From Sphingobium sp. JS3065 (GTDB lineage Bacteria; Pseudomonadota; Alphaproteobacteria; Sphingomonadales; Sphingomonadaceae): a DNA stretch of 64,000 bases. The stretch is taken from positions 1,984,001 through 2,048,000 of the forward strand of contig NZ_CP102664.1 in assembly GCF_026427355.1 (NCBI RefSeq), in the 5' to 3' direction. Shown piece after piece: positions 18,056 through 27,502 of the stretch. Made by a program: the position numbers and the translations under genes. The notes beneath the pieces are model-generated. The model did no database searches. It saw only the letters and a program-made list of their open reading frames with translations, and had not been told where the DNA came from. Positions within the stretch are counted from its first letter, which is position 1, and each line of letters opens with the position of its first letter.

Positions 18056-18081
18056 TCGCTCATCGCGTGACGAGGGGGGTG

Positions 18082-19578
18082 TCAGGCGACGAGATGACGC
18101 ATGCGGCCGGTGGCACCGAACAGCTCGACCTGCCCGCCCGTGCCCCGGCGGCGGTCGACCCATTCGCGGACCATTTCCGCGCAGGTATGGTCGATATGGC
18201 CAAGGCGCTCCACATTCAGGATGACGAGACGACCGGCAGGCACGGATTCCAGCATGGCCGACAATTTGGGCAGGCTGAGGAAGGTGGCGGTGCCGTGCAG
18301 CGCCACTTCATGCGCATCGTCACGGGCTTCCTCATTCATGCCCAGGCGCAAGCGGCGGGCATGGGGCAGAAGCTCTATCAGCGACAGGCCGATGCCGACC
18401 AATACGCCGGTCAGCAGGTCGGTCGCCACGACGCAGATCAGCGTCGCCGCCCACACCACGGCCGGAAGCGGGCCATAGCGGTGGAGGAGATGCTTCACAT
18501 GGTCAACGCTGACCAGACGGATGCCGGTGACGACCAGGATGCCCGCCAGCGCCGCCATCGGGATTTCCCGCAGCAACCAGGGCAACAGGGCAACGAAGCC
18601 CAATATCCAGGCGCCATGCAGGACGGTCGACAGCCGCGTCTTGGCGCCTGCCTGGACGTTGGCGGAGCTGCGGACGATCACGCCCGTCATCGGCAGCGCA
18701 CCAGCCACGCCGCAAAGCAGGTTGCCCACGCCCTGGGCGCTCAGTTCCCGATTATAGTCGGTTCGGACCCCATCATGCATCCGGTCGACAGCCGCCGCCG
18801 ACAGCAGCGTTTCGGCGCTGGCGATGAAGGCGATGGCGATGGCCGTGGTGATGACCGTCGGGTTCATAAGCTGCTGGAGCAGCCCCTGTTCCGGCAGCGA
18901 AATGGCGGCGACGATCGATTCCGGCACGACGACGCGCGCGACCGGCAGGCCCAGGAAGAAGGCGACCAGCGTCGCCAGAACCACGCCCACCAATGCGCCG
19001 GGCAACAGCTTCATCGAGGCGGGGCGCAGCTTTTCCCAACCCAGCATGCCGCCGATGGTGACCAGACCGACCGCGAAGGCGGTAGCCGCATCCTGATTGG
19101 ACAGGCCGAAAATCTGACCCGGCATGGCGATCAGATTGGCAAGGCCGCTGGAGAGCGGCTTGTCGTCGAACAGCACATGGAACTGGCCGACGACGATCAG
19201 CACGCCGATGCCCGCCAGCATGCCGTGCACCACGGCGGGCGAGATGGCGCGAAACCAGCCGCCGACGCGCAACAGGCCCGCCACCACCTGAATGGCGCCC
19301 GCCAGGATCAGGATCGGACCCAGCGCGGACAGCCCCTGTTTCTGCACGATTTCGAAGACGATGACCGCCAGGCCCGCCGCCGGGCCGCTGACCTGCAACG
19401 GCGATCCTGCCAGCAGACCGACGATCAGGCCACCGATCATGCCGGTGATCAGGCCCTTTTCCGGCGGCACGCCGGACGCGATGGCAATGCCCATGCAGAG
19501 CGGCATGGCCACCAGGAAGACGACGATGGAGGCCGTGAAATCGCGGCTGAACGTGCCGCCGGAAAATGCCTTCAGCAT
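18082..19578 (-). CDS. SulP-family anion transporter (possible bicarbonate transporter)
   Basis: 498 residues from the ATG at 19578; the frame is open upstream to 19926 but that stretch is the shadow of the carbonic anhydrase gene. It has about 12 membrane segments of the SulP (SLC26) family, starting FTASIVVFLVAMPLCMGIAI and including a GSPLQVSGPAAGLAV motif, then a short C-terminal STAS domain (about 400-498) whose strand LVILNVERLGHIDHTCAEM is typical. SulP proteins import sulfate, chloride or bicarbonate. A beta-carbonic anhydrase four bases upstream in the same operon favours bicarbonate. Expected in the inner membrane. Confidence 0.9.
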   Translation of the reverse strand: MLKAFSGGTFSRDFTASIVVFLVAMPLCMGIAIASGVPPEKGLITGMIGGLIVGLLAGSPLQVSGPAAGLAVIVFEIVQKQGLSALGPILILAGAIQVVAGLLRVGGWFRAISPAVVHGMLAGIGVLIVVGQFHVLFDDKPLSSGLANLIAMPGQIFGLSNQDAATAFAVGLVTIGGMLGWEKLRPASMKLLPGALVGVVLATLVAFFLGLPVARVVVPESIVAAISLPEQGLLQQLMNPTVITTAIAIAFIASAETLLSAAAVDRMHDGVRTDYNRELSAQGVGNLLCGVAGALPMTGVIVRSSANVQAGAKTRLSTVLHGAWILGFVALLPWLLREIPMAALAGILVVTGIRLVSVDHVKHLLHRYGPLPAVVWAATLICVVATDLLTGVLVGIGLSLIELLPHARRLRLGMNEEARDDAHEVALHGTATFLSLPKLSAMLESVPAGRLVILNVERLGHIDHTCAEMVREWVDRRRGTGGQVELFGATGRMRHLVA

Positions 19579-19582
19579 CGGC

Positions 19583-20281
19583 TTACTCCGCCGCCTGCGC
19601 ATAGGCGATATCGGCGGCCAGACGCCGGGCATGGGGCAGCGCCACGGGCAGCGGCTGGCCTTCGCGCAGCGGCAGGAAGCGACCCGTCTCTCCATCCAGA
19701 CCCAGAACCTGGCCCGCATGGATGTCGACATACCAGCCGTGCAGCGCGATTTCGCCACGGGCGATGCCCGACGCGACCGAGGGATGGGTGCGCAGATGGG
19801 CAAGCTGCACCACGACATTTTCCAACGCCATGTTGCGCAGCTTGTCCGCGTCGGAAAGATCGTCGGGATAGCTTTCGCGGCAGACCTTCTGCGCGGCATG
19901 GCTGTGGCGCAACCAGGCGGCGACATTGGGCATCGCCGTCAGGTCGGCGTTGGTGGACAGCGCCTTCATCGCGCCGCAATCGCTGTGGCCGCAGACGATG
20001 ATGTCGCGCACGCCCAGCACCATGACGGCATATTCGACGGTCGAGGTGACGCCGCCATTCTGCGTCGCATGCGGCGGTACGATATTGCCGGCATTGCGGC
20101 AGACGAACAGGTCGCCGGGATCGGCCTGCATGATATGTTCGGGCACGATGCGCGAATCCGCGCAGGATATCATCAGTGCTTTGGGGCTTTGCCCATCGCT
20201 GGCGAGGCGGTTGTAAAGCGCGCTCTGGTTCGGAAAGACGTGGCTTTCGAAGCTGAAGACGCGACCGATCAGATCGTTCAT
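19583..20281 (-). CDS. Beta-carbonic anhydrase
   Basis: 232 residues. The zinc ligands are visible as Cys-40 (SCADSR), His-99 and Cys-102 (GHSDCGAM), with the catalytic Asp-42/Arg-44 dyad. The enzyme interconverts CO2 and bicarbonate in the cytoplasm. It is the first gene of a two-gene operon with a SulP transporter (four-base gap), an arrangement known from other bacteria in which the two act together in bicarbonate uptake and carbon supply. The 160 bases upstream separate it from an unrelated response regulator. Confidence 0.93.
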   Translation of the reverse strand: MNDLIGRVFSFESHVFPNQSALYNRLASDGQSPKALMISCADSRIVPEHIMQADPGDLFVCRNAGNIVPPHATQNGGVTSTVEYAVMVLGVRDIIVCGHSDCGAMKALSTNADLTAMPNVAAWLRHSHAAQKVCRESYPDDLSDADKLRNMALENVVVQLAHLRTHPSVASGIARGEIALHGWYVDIHAGQVLGLDGETGRFLPLREGQPLPVALPHARRLAADIAYAQAAE

Positions 20282-20441
20282 GTCATTGCATCCTTCTGTC
20301 TGTTGGCCGGTCAGGGGGAAGACCGGCCTTGAGGATGAAGGATAGGGAAGCGGTTTTGCTGCGGCGCAGCAGTTTTGTTAAATAATGTGTCCGGAAAAAT
20401 TTTCCCGTTCGGCCATGCGGTTGGCCGTGATGGACAGGAAG

Positions 20442-21152
20442 CTAGCGCCGGTCGACCACGGCGCTGAACATATATCCGCCGCCCCGCACCGTAACGATGG
20501 GCGCGGGCCGTCCGCCATGGCTCAGCTTGCGCCGCAGCCGACTGACCAGCACGTCAACGCTGCGGTCGGAGGACGGCGTGTCGCGCACCCCGGCCAGTTC
20601 CATCAGGCGCTGGCGGGCGATCACCACCTGCGAATGGTCGAGCAGGACCAGCAGAAGCGAAAATTCGGCGGCGGTCAGGTCGACCTGCGCACCATCGGGA
20701 TCGATCACCTCCCGCCGGGAAGAATCGACCACCCAGCCGTCGAAACGCGCCTCCGCCGGGCGGTGCTGGCCCAATGCGCGCTCGTTGCGGCCACGGCGCA
20801 GCACAGCGCGCAGCCGGGCGGCCAACTCGCGGATCGAATAGGGCTTCGTCATATAATCGTCGGCGCCCAGTTCCAGCCCGACCACACGATCGACCTCGCT
20901 GCTGTTGGCGCCGACCAGGATGATCGGCACGTTGCTGCGTTCCCGGACGTCACGGCACAAATCCATGCCGTCCGGCCCGCGCAGCGCGGCGTCCAGCACA
21001 ACCGCGCCCACGGCCATGTTGTCGATCGCATTCCAGATGTCGTTCGCGGCGGCGGCGGTGAGGACACGAAACCCGCTCTCCTCCAGCGATTGGCGCACTT
21101 TATGGCGCACGTCCTGCTGGCCCTCCGCGATCAATATCAGCGGTGGACTCAT
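20442..21152 (-). CDS. OmpR-family regulator with degenerate receiver pocket
   Basis: 236 residues, the same length and C-terminal winged helix (VLVSRLRRKL...VTVRGGGYMF) as the regulator at 16035-16745. The receiver keeps Asp-54 (VVLDAALRG) and the lysine of MTKPYS, but the acidic metal-binding pair is reduced to EGQQD, so one carboxylate is missing. No histidine kinase is adjacent. The start overlaps the stop of the small secreted protein gene upstream by four bases (ATGA), so the two are translated together. It may be regulated without normal phosphorylation, or by a distant kinase. Alignments of the pocket would settle the first point. Confidence 0.85.
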   Translation of the reverse strand: MSPPLILIAEGQQDVRHKVRQSLEESGFRVLTAAAANDIWNAIDNMAVGAVVLDAALRGPDGMDLCRDVRERSNVPIILVGANSSEVDRVVGLELGADDYMTKPYSIRELAARLRAVLRRGRNERALGQHRPAEARFDGWVVDSSRREVIDPDGAQVDLTAAEFSLLLVLLDHSQVVIARQRLMELAGVRDTPSSDRSVDVLVSRLRRKLSHGGRPAPIVTVRGGGYMFSAVVDRR

Positions 21153-21601
21153 CCGCCTGTCACGGCGCCTTTCACGGACAGCGCGTGAATGCCGTCCAGT
21201 TCATTGACCAGAACGGCGCGGTCCTGCTGCGCGACGGCGATCGCCTCGGCCGAGCGGGCATGGTTATGGCGCGCCACTTCCGCCTCGATCTGGTCGCGGG
21301 CGGCGGTGCAATTGCCGGCGTTGCTGCCCGACAGCGGGGCGAAGCGGTGGATCGGCTTGGCGACGGCGGCAAGGGTTTGGCCTTGCGCGGCGACGTCGCG
21401 GTTCACGACCAATTCGGCCTGCCAGCGGCACACCGGCACCGACGGACGATTGGCGAAACGGGATTCCACCTCACGCAGGCGGACGGTCGATTCCGTCTTG
21501 TAACTCGCCAGATAGGCGTTGGATGCATGGGTGATTTCAGCGCTGTGGATCGGCGTTGCGACGGTCAGGGCCGCCGCGCTGGACGCAAGGATGAGAAACA
21601 T
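21149..21601 (-). CDS. Small secreted protein of unknown function
   Basis: 150 residues from the ATG at 21601; the frame upstream is not protein-like. A signal peptide (MFLILASSAAALTVATPIHS, cleavage after SA near residue 21) is followed by an alpha-helical, alanine- and glutamate-rich mature protein with two cysteines (VCRW and GNCTAA) about 45 residues apart that could form a disulfide. I do not recognise the family. It overlaps the response regulator gene that follows, so it may be the sensor-side or output partner of that regulator. The 280-base gap upstream to the divergent glycosyltransferase holds no gene. Confidence 0.7.
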   Translation of the reverse strand: MFLILASSAAALTVATPIHSAEITHASNAYLASYKTESTVRLREVESRFANRPSVPVCRWQAELVVNRDVAAQGQTLAAVAKPIHRFAPLSGSNAGNCTAARDQIEAEVARHNHARSAEAIAVAQQDRAVLVNELDGIHALSVKGAVTGG

Positions 21602-21881
21602 GGGGGCCTGCTCCTTAACAACTGGAAATGGTGGATCGGGGTTTAGGCGGACTGAATGTCTCCGAAATTTGCCGATTGTTACAAATTGTTGCTCAAGCAT
21701 TTTCCAGATGTGGGAGGCATAGACAGTCCAACGGGCAGCCGAGCAAGCTCATCATCGGGCAAAACAGACATGCAGCGGCGAACGTCATGCAACTTGCAAG
21801 GCTCTCAGGCTTTTAGGAAAGGCGCACGCTGCATCATCGGGGGATCGGTCAGGGCGCGGCCATCGAAAGGAACGCCCCACC

Positions 21882-22976
21882 ATGAAAATCGCCCAGATCG
21901 CCCCGCTTGCCGAAAGCGTGCCGCCGCGCCTGTATGGCGGCACCGAACGTATCGTATCCTATCTGACCGAAGAACTGGTCCGCCAGGGGCATGAAGTCAC
22001 GCTGTTCGCCAGCGGCGATTCGGTGACGCGGGCCGAACTGGTCCCGGTGACGGAGATGGCGCTGCGGCTGAACCCCGCGGTGCGCGATCCCATTCCCTAT
22101 CATATGATGTTGCTGGACGCGGTGCGCCGCCGCGCGGACGAATTCGACGCGCTGCATTTCCACATCGACCTCATCCACATGCCGCTGGCGCAGGATTTCA
22201 TCGGCCGCGCCGTGACGACGCTGCACGGACGGCTGGATTTGCCCGACCTGCCCGCCTTCTACCGCGCCTTTCCCGATCACAGCCTGGTGTCGATTTCCGA
22301 CCATCAGCGCCTGCCGATGCCGCCGGTCAACTGGGCCAGGACCATCCATCACGGCCTGCCGGCCGACCTGTTGCAGCCCCGCACCGGTCCCAGCGACGGC
22401 TATCTGGCCTTTCTGGGCCGGATTTCCCCCGAAAAGCGGCCCGACCGGGCGATCCGCATCGCCGCGCGTGCAGGATTGCCGCTGCGCATCGCGGCGAAGA
22501 TCGATGCGGTGGACCAGCTTTATTGGGAACAGGAAATCGCCCCGCTGGTCGAGCGCTACCCCAATATCCACTATATCGGCGAGATCAACGAAGCGCAGAA
22601 GGCCGAATTTCTGGGCCGTGCCAGCGCCCTGCTCTTTCCCATCGACTGGCCCGAACCCTTTGGGCTGGTGATGATAGAGGCCATGGCCTGCGCCACGCCG
22701 GTCGTCGCCTTCCGCTGCGGATCGGTGACTGAAGTGATCGACCATGGCGTGTCTGGTTTCATCGTCGAAAGCGAGGATGATGCCGTGGACGCCGTCCGCA
22801 ATCTGCACATGCTCGACCGCGCAAGGGTACGCGCCGCCTTTGACGCACGTTTCACGGCAGAACGGATGGCCGCCGATTATGTACAGCTTTATCACGACCT
22901 GCCCGGCGCGCGGACCGAGGCCGCCGTGCTGCGCCGATTGCGCGGAGAAGGCGCCGAACTTCAGGCGGTTGGATAG
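21882..22976 (+). CDS. Glycosyltransferase family 4 protein
   Basis: 364 residues with the GT-B fold. The N-terminal domain begins MKIAQIAPLAESVPPRLYGGTERIV, where the glycine-rich loop after the first strand is a GT4 hallmark. The C-terminal nucleotide-binding domain holds FLGRISPEKRPDRAI and the EPFGLVMIEAMACATPVVAF stretch, whose E-x7-E motif binds the sugar nucleotide. It is cytoplasmic and transfers a sugar from an activated donor, identity unknown. The next gene, 17 bases on, encodes an amylo-alpha-1,6-glucosidase-like protein; the two are an operon, suggesting synthesis or trimming of a glucan or glycoside. Confidence 0.9.
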   Translation: MKIAQIAPLAESVPPRLYGGTERIVSYLTEELVRQGHEVTLFASGDSVTRAELVPVTEMALRLNPAVRDPIPYHMMLLDAVRRRADEFDALHFHIDLIHMPLAQDFIGRAVTTLHGRLDLPDLPAFYRAFPDHSLVSISDHQRLPMPPVNWARTIHHGLPADLLQPRTGPSDGYLAFLGRISPEKRPDRAIRIAARAGLPLRIAAKIDAVDQLYWEQEIAPLVERYPNIHYIGEINEAQKAEFLGRASALLFPIDWPEPFGLVMIEAMACATPVVAFRCGSVTEVIDHGVSGFIVESEDDAVDAVRNLHMLDRARVRAAFDARFTAERMAADYVQLYHDLPGARTEAAVLRRLRGEGAELQAVG

Positions 22977-22993
22977 CAAAGGGAGAAGAAGGC

Positions 22994-25255
22994 ATGGCTA
23001 GCCAGTTGCAGCCGGAAAATCCGAACCCTTCCGCCCCGAACGCCAATCCCGAAAATATCAGGCCCGAAAATATCAATCCAGGCCAGGCCCTGTCGCAGGC
23101 GCAGACCCAGTTCTTCATTCCGGCCACGGCGTCGTTGCATGAGCGGCGCCCGCGAACGCTGAAACATGGGGACAGTTTCGCCGTCTTCGACCATAGCGGC
23201 GACGCGATAGCCGGACCGGGCAGTCCGGAGGGGCTGTATCACCGCGACACGCGGCATTTGTCGCATCTCTACCTTACCATCAACGACACCAGGCCGATCC
23301 TGCTGAGTTCCGGGCTGCGCGACGACAATGCGATGCTGACCTGCGACCTCACCAATCCCGATTTCACCGGAGGGGACGACCGGATCACGGTGGAGCATGA
23401 CCTGATCCACCTGCGCCGCACCCGTTTCCTGTGGGAAGGGGCGGTGCATGAACGGATCACCATCCGCAATTTCGACACTGAAATCCGGACGGTCGAGGTG
23501 AATATCGGCTTTGCCGCCGATTTCGCGGACCTTTTCGAGATACGGGGCATGACGCGGCTGCGCCGGGGCACCTTGCGGGAGCCGGTGGTCGGCGCGGACG
23601 CCGTGCTGCTGGGCTATGACGGGCGGGACGACAAGCGGCGCGAGACGCTGCTGCGCTTTGAGCCTGTTCCCCAGGCATTGACCGACAGCCAGGCGCGGTT
23701 CCAGGTGACCGTGCCGCCGGGCGAGCGGCGCACGCTCTATCTGCATATCTGCTGCCAACCCCAAGATCGGCCTGTCGGTACCCTGTCCAAATATTTCCTC
23801 AAGTCGCTGCGGGAATCGATGCAGGCGCTCAAGCAGGCGCGGGCGCGCGGAGCAGCGGTGCGATCCTCCAACCCGCTGTTCAACGAAGTGGCGCGGCGGT
23901 CCGTGGCGGACATCACCATGTTGTCGACCGACACCGACTATGGCCCCTATCCCTATGCGGGCATTCCCTGGTTCAGCACCGTGTTCGGGCGCGACGCGAT
24001 CATCACCGCATTGGAGACCCTATGGACGGACCCGGCGATCGGCCGGGGCGTGCTGGGCTATCTGGCCGCGCATCAGGCAACCGAGTTCGACGCCGCCGCC
24101 GACGCGGAACCGGGCAAGATCCTGCATGAGGTGCGTAACGGCGAAATGGCGGAACTGGGCGAAGTGCCCTTCCGCCATTATTATGGCAGCATCGATTCCA
24201 CGCCCTTGTTCGTGATGCTGGCGGGCGCCTATCTGGAGCGGACGGGCGACAGCGCCTTCATCGCCTCCATCCTGCCGAACATCCAGGCCGCTTTGACGTG
24301 GATAGACGAACATGGCGACCGCGACGGCGACGGCTTCGTCGAATATGGGCGCTTCACCGATCAGGGGCTGGTCAATCAGGGCTGGAAGGACAGCCATGAT
24401 TCCGTCTTCCACGCCGACGGCAGCATCGCGCGCGGACCCATCGCGCTCGCGGAAGTGCAGGCCTATGTCTATGGCGCCTGGAGGGCGGCGGAGGCGATCT
24501 TCGTCACGCTGGGCGATCCGGACAAGACCCTGAACTACCACATGCGGGCGGAGGATTTGCGGGAGCGGTTCGACGCCGCCTTTTTCGATGCCGGGATCGG
24601 CACCTATGTACTGGCGCTGGATGGGGAGAAAAAGCCCTGCCGCGTGCGTTCCTCCAACGCCGGGCACGTGCTGTTCACGGGGCTTGCCAAGGAAGAACGG
24701 GCGGACATGGTGGTGCATGCGCTGATGGCGCCCGCCTCCTTTTCCGGATGGGGCGTCAGGACCATCGCCTCTACCGAGGCGCGTTACAATCCGATGAGCT
24801 ATCATAACGGGTCCATCTGGCCGCATGACAATGCGCTGATCGCGGCGGGCTTTTCGCGCTACGGTTACCGGGCGCAGGCCGCGCAGATATTTGAGGGGCT
24901 GTTCGCGGCGGCCACCTATGTCGACCTGATGCGGCTGCCTGAACTCTTCTGCGGCTTTCCCCGGCGGCGGGCGCAGGGACCGACCTTCTACCCCGTCGCA
25001 TGCAGCCCGCAGGCCTGGTCGGCCGCCGCGCCCCTGTCGCTGATCCAGTCGAGCCTGGGCCTGGGCTTCGATGTCGCGGGGGCGGAAATTTCGTTGCGCG
25101 AACCTGCCCTGCCCCGTTTCATAGACCAACTGACGCTCTATGGGCTGCGCCTGGGGGAGGCAACGGTCGACATCGCCTTCGACCGCATGGGCGACAAGGT
25201 GGTGGTGAAGCCGCTCGACCGGAAGGGCCGCGCGCGGGTGGTGACCATTGCCTGA
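22994..25255 (+). CDS. Amylo-alpha-1,6-glucosidase-like / glycogen debranching-type protein
   Basis: 753 residues. After a low-complexity start with NPENIRPENINPG repeats comes the glycogen-debranching N-terminal domain (about 45-240, with EGLYHRDTRHLSHL and FDTEIRTVEVNIGFAADFADLFE split motifs), then an (alpha/alpha)6-barrel (about 290-720) with PYAGIPWFSTVFGRDAIITA, WKDSHDSVFHADG and NPMSYHNGSIWPHDNALI, which carry the candidate acidic residues. It follows the glycosyltransferase by 17 bases. No signal peptide is seen, so it is probably cytoplasmic. Proteins of this type are often called amylo-alpha-1,6-glucosidases though few have been tested; the substrate is unproven. Confidence 0.88.
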   Translation: MASQLQPENPNPSAPNANPENIRPENINPGQALSQAQTQFFIPATASLHERRPRTLKHGDSFAVFDHSGDAIAGPGSPEGLYHRDTRHLSHLYLTINDTRPILLSSGLRDDNAMLTCDLTNPDFTGGDDRITVEHDLIHLRRTRFLWEGAVHERITIRNFDTEIRTVEVNIGFAADFADLFEIRGMTRLRRGTLREPVVGADAVLLGYDGRDDKRRETLLRFEPVPQALTDSQARFQVTVPPGERRTLYLHICCQPQDRPVGTLSKYFLKSLRESMQALKQARARGAAVRSSNPLFNEVARRSVADITMLSTDTDYGPYPYAGIPWFSTVFGRDAIITALETLWTDPAIGRGVLGYLAAHQATEFDAAADAEPGKILHEVRNGEMAELGEVPFRHYYGSIDSTPLFVMLAGAYLERTGDSAFIASILPNIQAALTWIDEHGDRDGDGFVEYGRFTDQGLVNQGWKDSHDSVFHADGSIARGPIALAEVQAYVYGAWRAAEAIFVTLGDPDKTLNYHMRAEDLRERFDAAFFDAGIGTYVLALDGEKKPCRVRSSNAGHVLFTGLAKEERADMVVHALMAPASFSGWGVRTIASTEARYNPMSYHNGSIWPHDNALIAAGFSRYGYRAQAAQIFEGLFAAATYVDLMRLPELFCGFPRRRAQGPTFYPVACSPQAWSAAAPLSLIQSSLGLGFDVAGAEISLREPALPRFIDQLTLYGLRLGEATVDIAFDRMGDKVVVKPLDRKGRARVVTIA

Positions 25256-25326
25256 CAAATGGCGCTTGGCATTGCGGTAAATAGGCTTACATCCCGGCCC
25301 ATTGGGCTGAAAGGATGGAAGAAGGC

Positions 25327-26091
25327 ATGACAGGAACGGCGCTGATCACCGGAGCGACCGCGGGCATAGGCGCGGCGTCGGCGCGGCGGTTCGTCGCGGC
25401 GGGATGGAAGGTGGTGGTCACCGGACGCCGGGCCGAACGGCTGGATGCGCTGGTGACGGAACTGGGCGCGGACAAGGTGCATGCGATCAGCTTCGACATG
25501 CGCGACGAAGCGGCCATCGACGCTGCGCTGGCTGCGCTGCCCGCCGATTTTGCCGATGTCGACCTGCTGATCAACAATGCCGGGCTGGCGTTGGGCACAG
25601 CGTCGGCGCAGCAGGCCGATCTCGATCAATGGCGCCAGATGATCGACACCAACGTCACCGGACTGGTCACTATCACCCACAAGCTGCTTCCCCGCCTGAT
25701 CGAACGCAAGGGCGCGATCATCAATTTGAGTTCGGTAGCGGCGACCTATCCCTATGCGGGCGGCAACGTCTATGGCGGGACCAAGGCGTTCGTCAGCCAG
25801 TTCTCGCTGGGCCTGCGGTCGGACCTGCACGGCACCGGCGTGCGCGTGACATCGATCGAACCGGGCATGGTAGAGACCGAATTCACGCTTGTCCGCACCG
25901 GCAGCCAGGCGGCATCCGACGCGCTTTACGGCGCAGCCAATCCGATGACGGCGGAGGATATCGCGGAAGCCCTGTTCTGGGTCGCCACCCAGCCTGCCCA
26001 TATCAACCTCAACCGGATCGAATTGATGCCTGTCAGCCAGTCCTTCGCCGGGTTCCAGGTGGCGCGAGAAGGTTATACCAACCTCCGATGA
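25327..26091 (+). CDS. YdfG-like short-chain dehydrogenase
   Basis: 254 residues from the ATG at 25327, where the protein matches the YdfG start (MTGTALITGATAGIG); an ATG four codons earlier is also possible. The NAD(P)-binding glycine motif TGATAGIG, NNAG, the catalytic Ser in NLSSVA and the YGGTK dyad are all present. The C-terminus (MPVSQSFAGFQVAREG) is as in E. coli YdfG, which oxidises 3-hydroxy acids such as L-allo-threonine with NADP. It ends exactly where the IS630 region begins, so it is the last backbone gene on the left of the island. Confidence 0.9.
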   Translation: MTGTALITGATAGIGAASARRFVAAGWKVVVTGRRAERLDALVTELGADKVHAISFDMRDEAAIDAALAALPADFADVDLLINNAGLALGTASAQQADLDQWRQMIDTNVTGLVTITHKLLPRLIERKGAIINLSSVAATYPYAGGNVYGGTKAFVSQFSLGLRSDLHGTGVRVTSIEPGMVETEFTLVRTGSQAASDALYGAANPMTAEDIAEALFWVATQPAHINLNRIELMPVSQSFAGFQVAREGYTNLR

Positions 26092-26148
26092 TGCTGACTC
26101 ACGAGAGGGATTCCCAAAGCGACGAAACTCTGACTCTATGGCTGCTGG

Positions 26149-27227
26149 TTGGAGGGCATGGCCATGGGTGCAGGGATTGGATTGCGAGATGACTTTGACG
26201 CGGCGGGTTTGAGGAGACTGGCACGGACGACGAAAAGCACAAATCAGGGGCGCCGGCTCCTGGCCTTAGCGGAAATATATGATGGCAGGAGCCGCAGCGA
26301 TGCGGCGCGGATCGGCGGAGTGACGCTGCAGATCGTGCGGGACTGGGTCGTGCGGTTCAATGCTCGAGGTCCAGACGGGCTCCTCGACGGTAAGGCGCCG
26401 GGCAAGCCCTCCTTGTTGAATGATGCCCAGCGCCAGGTTCTCGCGGAGGTTGTTGAGAGCGGCCCGATCCCGGCGATCCATGGGGTTGTACGCTGGCGGC
26501 TGATTGACCTGGCGCGTTGGCTCCATGACGAGTTCGGCGTGTCTCTGACGGAAACGACCGTGGGACGGGAGCTGAAGAAGCTGGGCTATGTCAAACTGAC
26601 CGCGCGCCCACGTCACCATGCTCAGAACGAATATGCGATGGAGGACTTCAAAAAAGGGGCTTCGCAGCCGAGCTGGCAAAGATCAAAGCCTCTCTCCCGC
26701 GCGACACGCCTATAGAGGTGTGGTTTCAAGATGAGGCCCGCATCGGGCAGAAAAACAAGATCACCCGCCGCTGGGCCCAGCGAGGCACCCGGCCTTCAGC
26801 GCCCAAGGACCAGAGGACCAAATCGGCCTACATCTTCGGCGCTATCTGCCCTGAGCTTGGCAAGGGCGCTGGCCTGGTCCTGCCCTTCTGCAATACCCAG
26901 ACCATGTCGCTGCACTTGGCGGAGATATCGCTGGCCATCGAACCAGGCGCCCACGGTGTGCTGCTGATGGATCAAGCGGGGTGGCACATGACCGGGAAGC
27001 TGGAAGTGCCCGAGAATATCAGCATCGTTCCTCTGCCGCCGAAATGCCCCGAGCTTAACCCTGTGGAAAATATCTGGCAGTTCCTGCGCGACAACTGGCT
27101 GTCCAACCGGATCTTCACCTCCCACGACAACATCATCGACCTTTGCTGCGAAGCCTGGAACAGGCTCGTCGATCAGCCGTGGCGCATCATGACGATCGGA
27201 CGCCGCAAATGGGCGAGTGGGTCGTGA
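26149..27227 (+). mobile_element. IS630-family transposase, two frames joined by a -1 frameshift
   Basis: The first frame (to 26715) encodes a helix-turn-helix region (RSRSDAARIGGVTLQIVRDWVVRF) and the second (26718-27227 as an open frame) the DDE catalytic domain with FQDEARIGQ, LLMDQAGWH and LNPVENIWQFLRDNW. They are linked at a run of six A and four G at 26650-26659; a -1 shift there yields the continuous IS630 sequence FAAELAKIKASLPRDTPIEVW. Programmed frameshifting is known in this family. The likely start is the ATG at 26164. Left end sequence begins right after the SDR stop; the terminal repeats are not clear and the right end may be damaged. Confidence 0.85.
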
Positions 27228-27318
27228 TCAATGCAGGTTGTTGGGGTGGACGGCCTCCGTACGGCATCGCGATGTGCCAGAATGAGGTTGTTGTAATCTC
27301 AAACGAGGAGACCGTCCG

Positions 27319-27372
27319 TGGAACAAATTATCCGAATTGGCATGGATACGTCAAAGCATGTTTTCCAGCTGC
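27319..27372 (+). pseudogene. IS110-family transposase, N-terminal fragment
   Basis: GTG-initiated 18 codons reading VEQIIRIGMDTSKHVFQL, the conserved start of IS110 transposases around the first catalytic aspartate (MDTSKHVF). The sequence then diverges abruptly, so only the 5' end and leader of the element remain. Confidence 0.75.
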
Positions 27373-27441
27373 TTATGGGCCTCCTGAGAGGTCTCCTGGG
27401 CAAAGATCGTCTTGATCATGGCCGCCAAGACAGGAGCCATG

Positions 27442-27502
27442 TCATTGCTGGGCCTTGAGGCTCCGGTCGCTACGCTCCCTGCACCTCAAGCCCCAGCAAT
27501 GA
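27442..27502. repeat. Imperfect inverted repeat of 19-base arms
   Basis: Arms at 27442-27460 and 27484-27502 (start TCATTGCTGG) match at 18 of 19 positions around a 23-base loop. It lies in IS debris and belongs to an element I could not identify. Confidence 0.5.

Noticed and set aside
17938..20001. 687-codon open frame opposite the SulP and carbonic anhydrase genes
   Set aside because: Same shadow composition, and the opposite strand has intact active-site motifs and a terminator.
26641..26660. The IS630 frame break as a sequencing error
   Set aside because: The break falls on a homopolymer, but -1 frameshifting at such runs is known in this family and the second half is intact, so a programmed shift is the simpler view.
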